A stretch of 64,000 nt of DNA, taken from the NCBI RefSeq assembly GCF_900105765.1, contig NZ_FNTX01000001.1, positions 744,001 to 808,000 on the forward strand, read 5' to 3'. The notes beneath the pieces were generated by a model. That model had not been told where the DNA came from. It saw only the letters and a program-made list of their open reading frames with translations, and did not search any database. This document shows, in pieces, positions 62,787 to 64,000 of the stretch (position 1 is the first letter of the stretch; each line of letters opens with the position of its first letter). This DNA comes from Ruania alba. GTDB taxonomy: Bacteria > Actinomycetota > Actinomycetes > Actinomycetales > Beutenbergiaceae. The position numbers were made by a program, and so were the translations under genes.

Positions 62787-64000
62787 CTTCCCTGTTCGGC
62801 CTCGATCTGGCGGGGCGCACCGTGCTGATCGCCGGTGGCGGCCCCGTCGCGGCGCGGCGTGCCCAGACGTTGTTCGACGACGGCGCCCGGCTGTGTGTGG
62901 TGGCACCCTATGTGTGCGAGGACCTCGCCGACCTGCTGCTGATCGCCCCCGACCGCACCGACTGGCACGAACGCGAGGTGGCCGAGACGGATCTGGACGG
63001 CGCGTGGTTGGTGCTCGCCGCGACCGACTCCGCGCGGGCGAACAGCGAGGTGGCCGGCTGGGCCGAGGCCCGCCGGATCTTCTGCATCAACGCCGGCGCC
63101 GCGGATCAGGGCACGGCCCGGACACCAGCGACGACCCGGTCCGGCGACCTGCTCGTGGGTGTGGTCACCGACGTCTCGCGCAGCACCGCCGGCGCCGACC
63201 CGCGCCGGGTCGCCGCCGTGCGGGACCAGATCGGTGACCTGCTGCGAGCCGGGAGCGATCAACGCCGGCACCGCCCGGCCCATGGTCAGGTGACGCTCGT
63301 GGGCGGGGGACCGGGCGCCGTCGACCTGCTCACCGTGCGCGGACGGCGCGCGATCGCGGAGGCGGACGTGGTGGTGGCCGACCGGCTCGGACCGGTGGAT
63401 GTGCTCAGTGACCTCGCCCCCGGGGTGGAGGTCATCAACGTGGGCAAGACGCCGGGGCACCACCCGGTGCCGCAGCACGAGATCAACCACATCCTCGTGG
63501 AGCAGGCGCAGCGGGGCCGGCAGGTGGTGCGACTCAAGGGCGGCGACCCGTTTGTGTTCGGCCGTGGCGGCGAAGAGATGATCGCGTGCCGCGAGGCCGG
63601 GGTGCCGGTGCACGTGGTGCCTGGGATCTCCAGCGCACTCTCGGTGCCCGCACTGGCCGGGATCCCGCTCACGCACCGCGGCACGTCCGTCTCGTTCCAC
63701 GTGACCAGCGGGCATGACGGACTCGATTCCTCGGCGCTGGTGGCCGTGGCCGAGCGCAGCGCCACCTTGGTGATCCTGATGGGCGTGTCCAAGCTGGCGT
63801 CGATCACTGACCAGGCGCTCGCGGCAGGGGCCGCCCCGGAGACGCCGGCTGCGGTGATCGAACGGGGATCGACACCGACCGAGCGGATCACTCGCAGCAC
63901 GCTGGGCGATCTGACCGAGGACGCGCACCGCCTCGGGATCGCGGCGCCGGCCATCATCGTGATCGGTGATGTGGCCGCCGACGATCGGCTCGGGCCCACA
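62783..64000 (+). CDS. cysG: Sirohaem synthase / uroporphyrinogen-III C-methyltransferase, CysG-like fusion, 3' end outside window
   Basis: At least 406 residues, open to the window end. The N-terminal precorrin-2 dehydrogenase/ferrochelatase domain has the NAD motif GGGPVAARRA near residue 20 and INAGAADQGTA. The methyltransferase domain starts near residue 170 with LVGGGPGAVDLLTVRG and contains VVRLKGGDPFVFGRGGEE and the PGISSALSVPALAGIP block. The fusion makes sirohaem for NirB, explaining its position at the operon's end. The serine region homologous to the CysG active loop is shortened. Confidence 0.93.
   Translation, partial: MTSLFGLDLAGRTVLIAGGGPVAARRAQTLFDDGARLCVVAPYVCEDLADLLLIAPDRTDWHEREVAETDLDGAWLVLAATDSARANSEVAGWAEARRIFCINAGAADQGTARTPATTRSGDLLVGVVTDVSRSTAGADPRRVAAVRDQIGDLLRAGSDQRRHRPAHGQVTLVGGGPGAVDLLTVRGRRAIAEADVVVADRLGPVDVLSDLAPGVEVINVGKTPGHHPVPQHEINHILVEQAQRGRQVVRLKGGDPFVFGRGGEEMIACREAGVPVHVVPGISSALSVPALAGIPLTHRGTSVSFHVTSGHDGLDSSALVAVAERSATLVILMGVSKLASITDQALAAGAAPETPAAVIERGSTPTERITRSTLGDLTEDAHRLGIAAPAIIVIGDVAADDRLGPT

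Noticed and set aside
54486-64000. Nitrate/nitrite operon as a novel system
   Set aside because: Gene content and order are ordinary for assimilatory nitrate reduction in actinobacteria.

Overview
The window is GC-rich, gene-dense DNA with many GTG starts and frequent 4-base ATGA/GTGA or 1-base TGATG overlaps. The gene set is actinobacterial: paired ClpP1/ClpP2 with ClpX, a truncated haemoglobin of the GlbO type, a mycothiol-type nitroreductase homologue, EttA, an Rv2629-like protein and a complete ectABCD cluster. A halotolerant member of the Micrococcales (Ruania, Georgenia or Beutenbergia-like) is my inference; no rRNA is present to confirm it.

Layout. 1-5 kb: end of a DUF1697 gene, a terpene-cyclase-fold protein, a DrrAB-type ABC exporter, an ArsR/AHSA1 pair and a RibD-C reductase. 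5.0-5.4 kb: tRNA-Arg(TCT), followed downstream by four 66-bp tandem repeats that each carry a copy of the tRNA 3' end. 5.5-11.6 kb: two dynamin-like GTPases, an ssb-like gene, ettA and a thioesterase. 11.7-15.0 kb: ectABCD on the minus strand. 15.3-24 kb: nagZ-murQ (muropeptide recycling), tesB-glbO, ptsI, EIIB, malQ and EIIA. 24-35.7 kb: an RbsACB-type sugar importer and a large catabolic cluster of unknown substrate. It holds a phosphotriesterase-like protein, an AroE-like dehydrogenase, a 2-hydroxyacid dehydrogenase, an FGGY kinase, a cupin isomerase, a GntR regulator, RbsD, RbsK and an FSA-like aldolase. A palindromic operator candidate lies in front of the catabolic arm and a degenerate copy lies between rbsK and the aldolase. 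35.7-46.5 kb: pepN, cupin, acetyltransferase, nitroreductase homologue, a Cys-rich leader with a Cys-free rhodanese, a frameshifted M13 peptidase, rpiB, a membrane protein, an alkyltransferase-like protein, cysE and cysK. 46.5-54.4 kb: zinc-free L31 and L32, tRNA-Pro, tRNA-Gly, tig-clpP1-clpP2-clpX, an Rv2629-like gene and chorismate mutase. 54.4-64 kb: assimilatory nitrate/nitrite genes narK-nasA-FAD oxidoreductase-nirBD and a CysG-like sirohaem synthase cut off by the window end.

Several backbone genes (ssb-like, ettA, thioesterase, glbO, pepN, nitroreductase, rpiB, tig, clpP1, clpP2, clpX) recall the gene order around Rv2478c-Rv2457c of Mycobacterium tuberculosis. Ectoine, amino-sugar/PTS and sugar-catabolism modules appear inserted into that backbone. 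Two genes (cupin isomerase, M13 peptidase) are broken by apparent one-base losses in G/C runs, which could be sequencing errors or real mutations.
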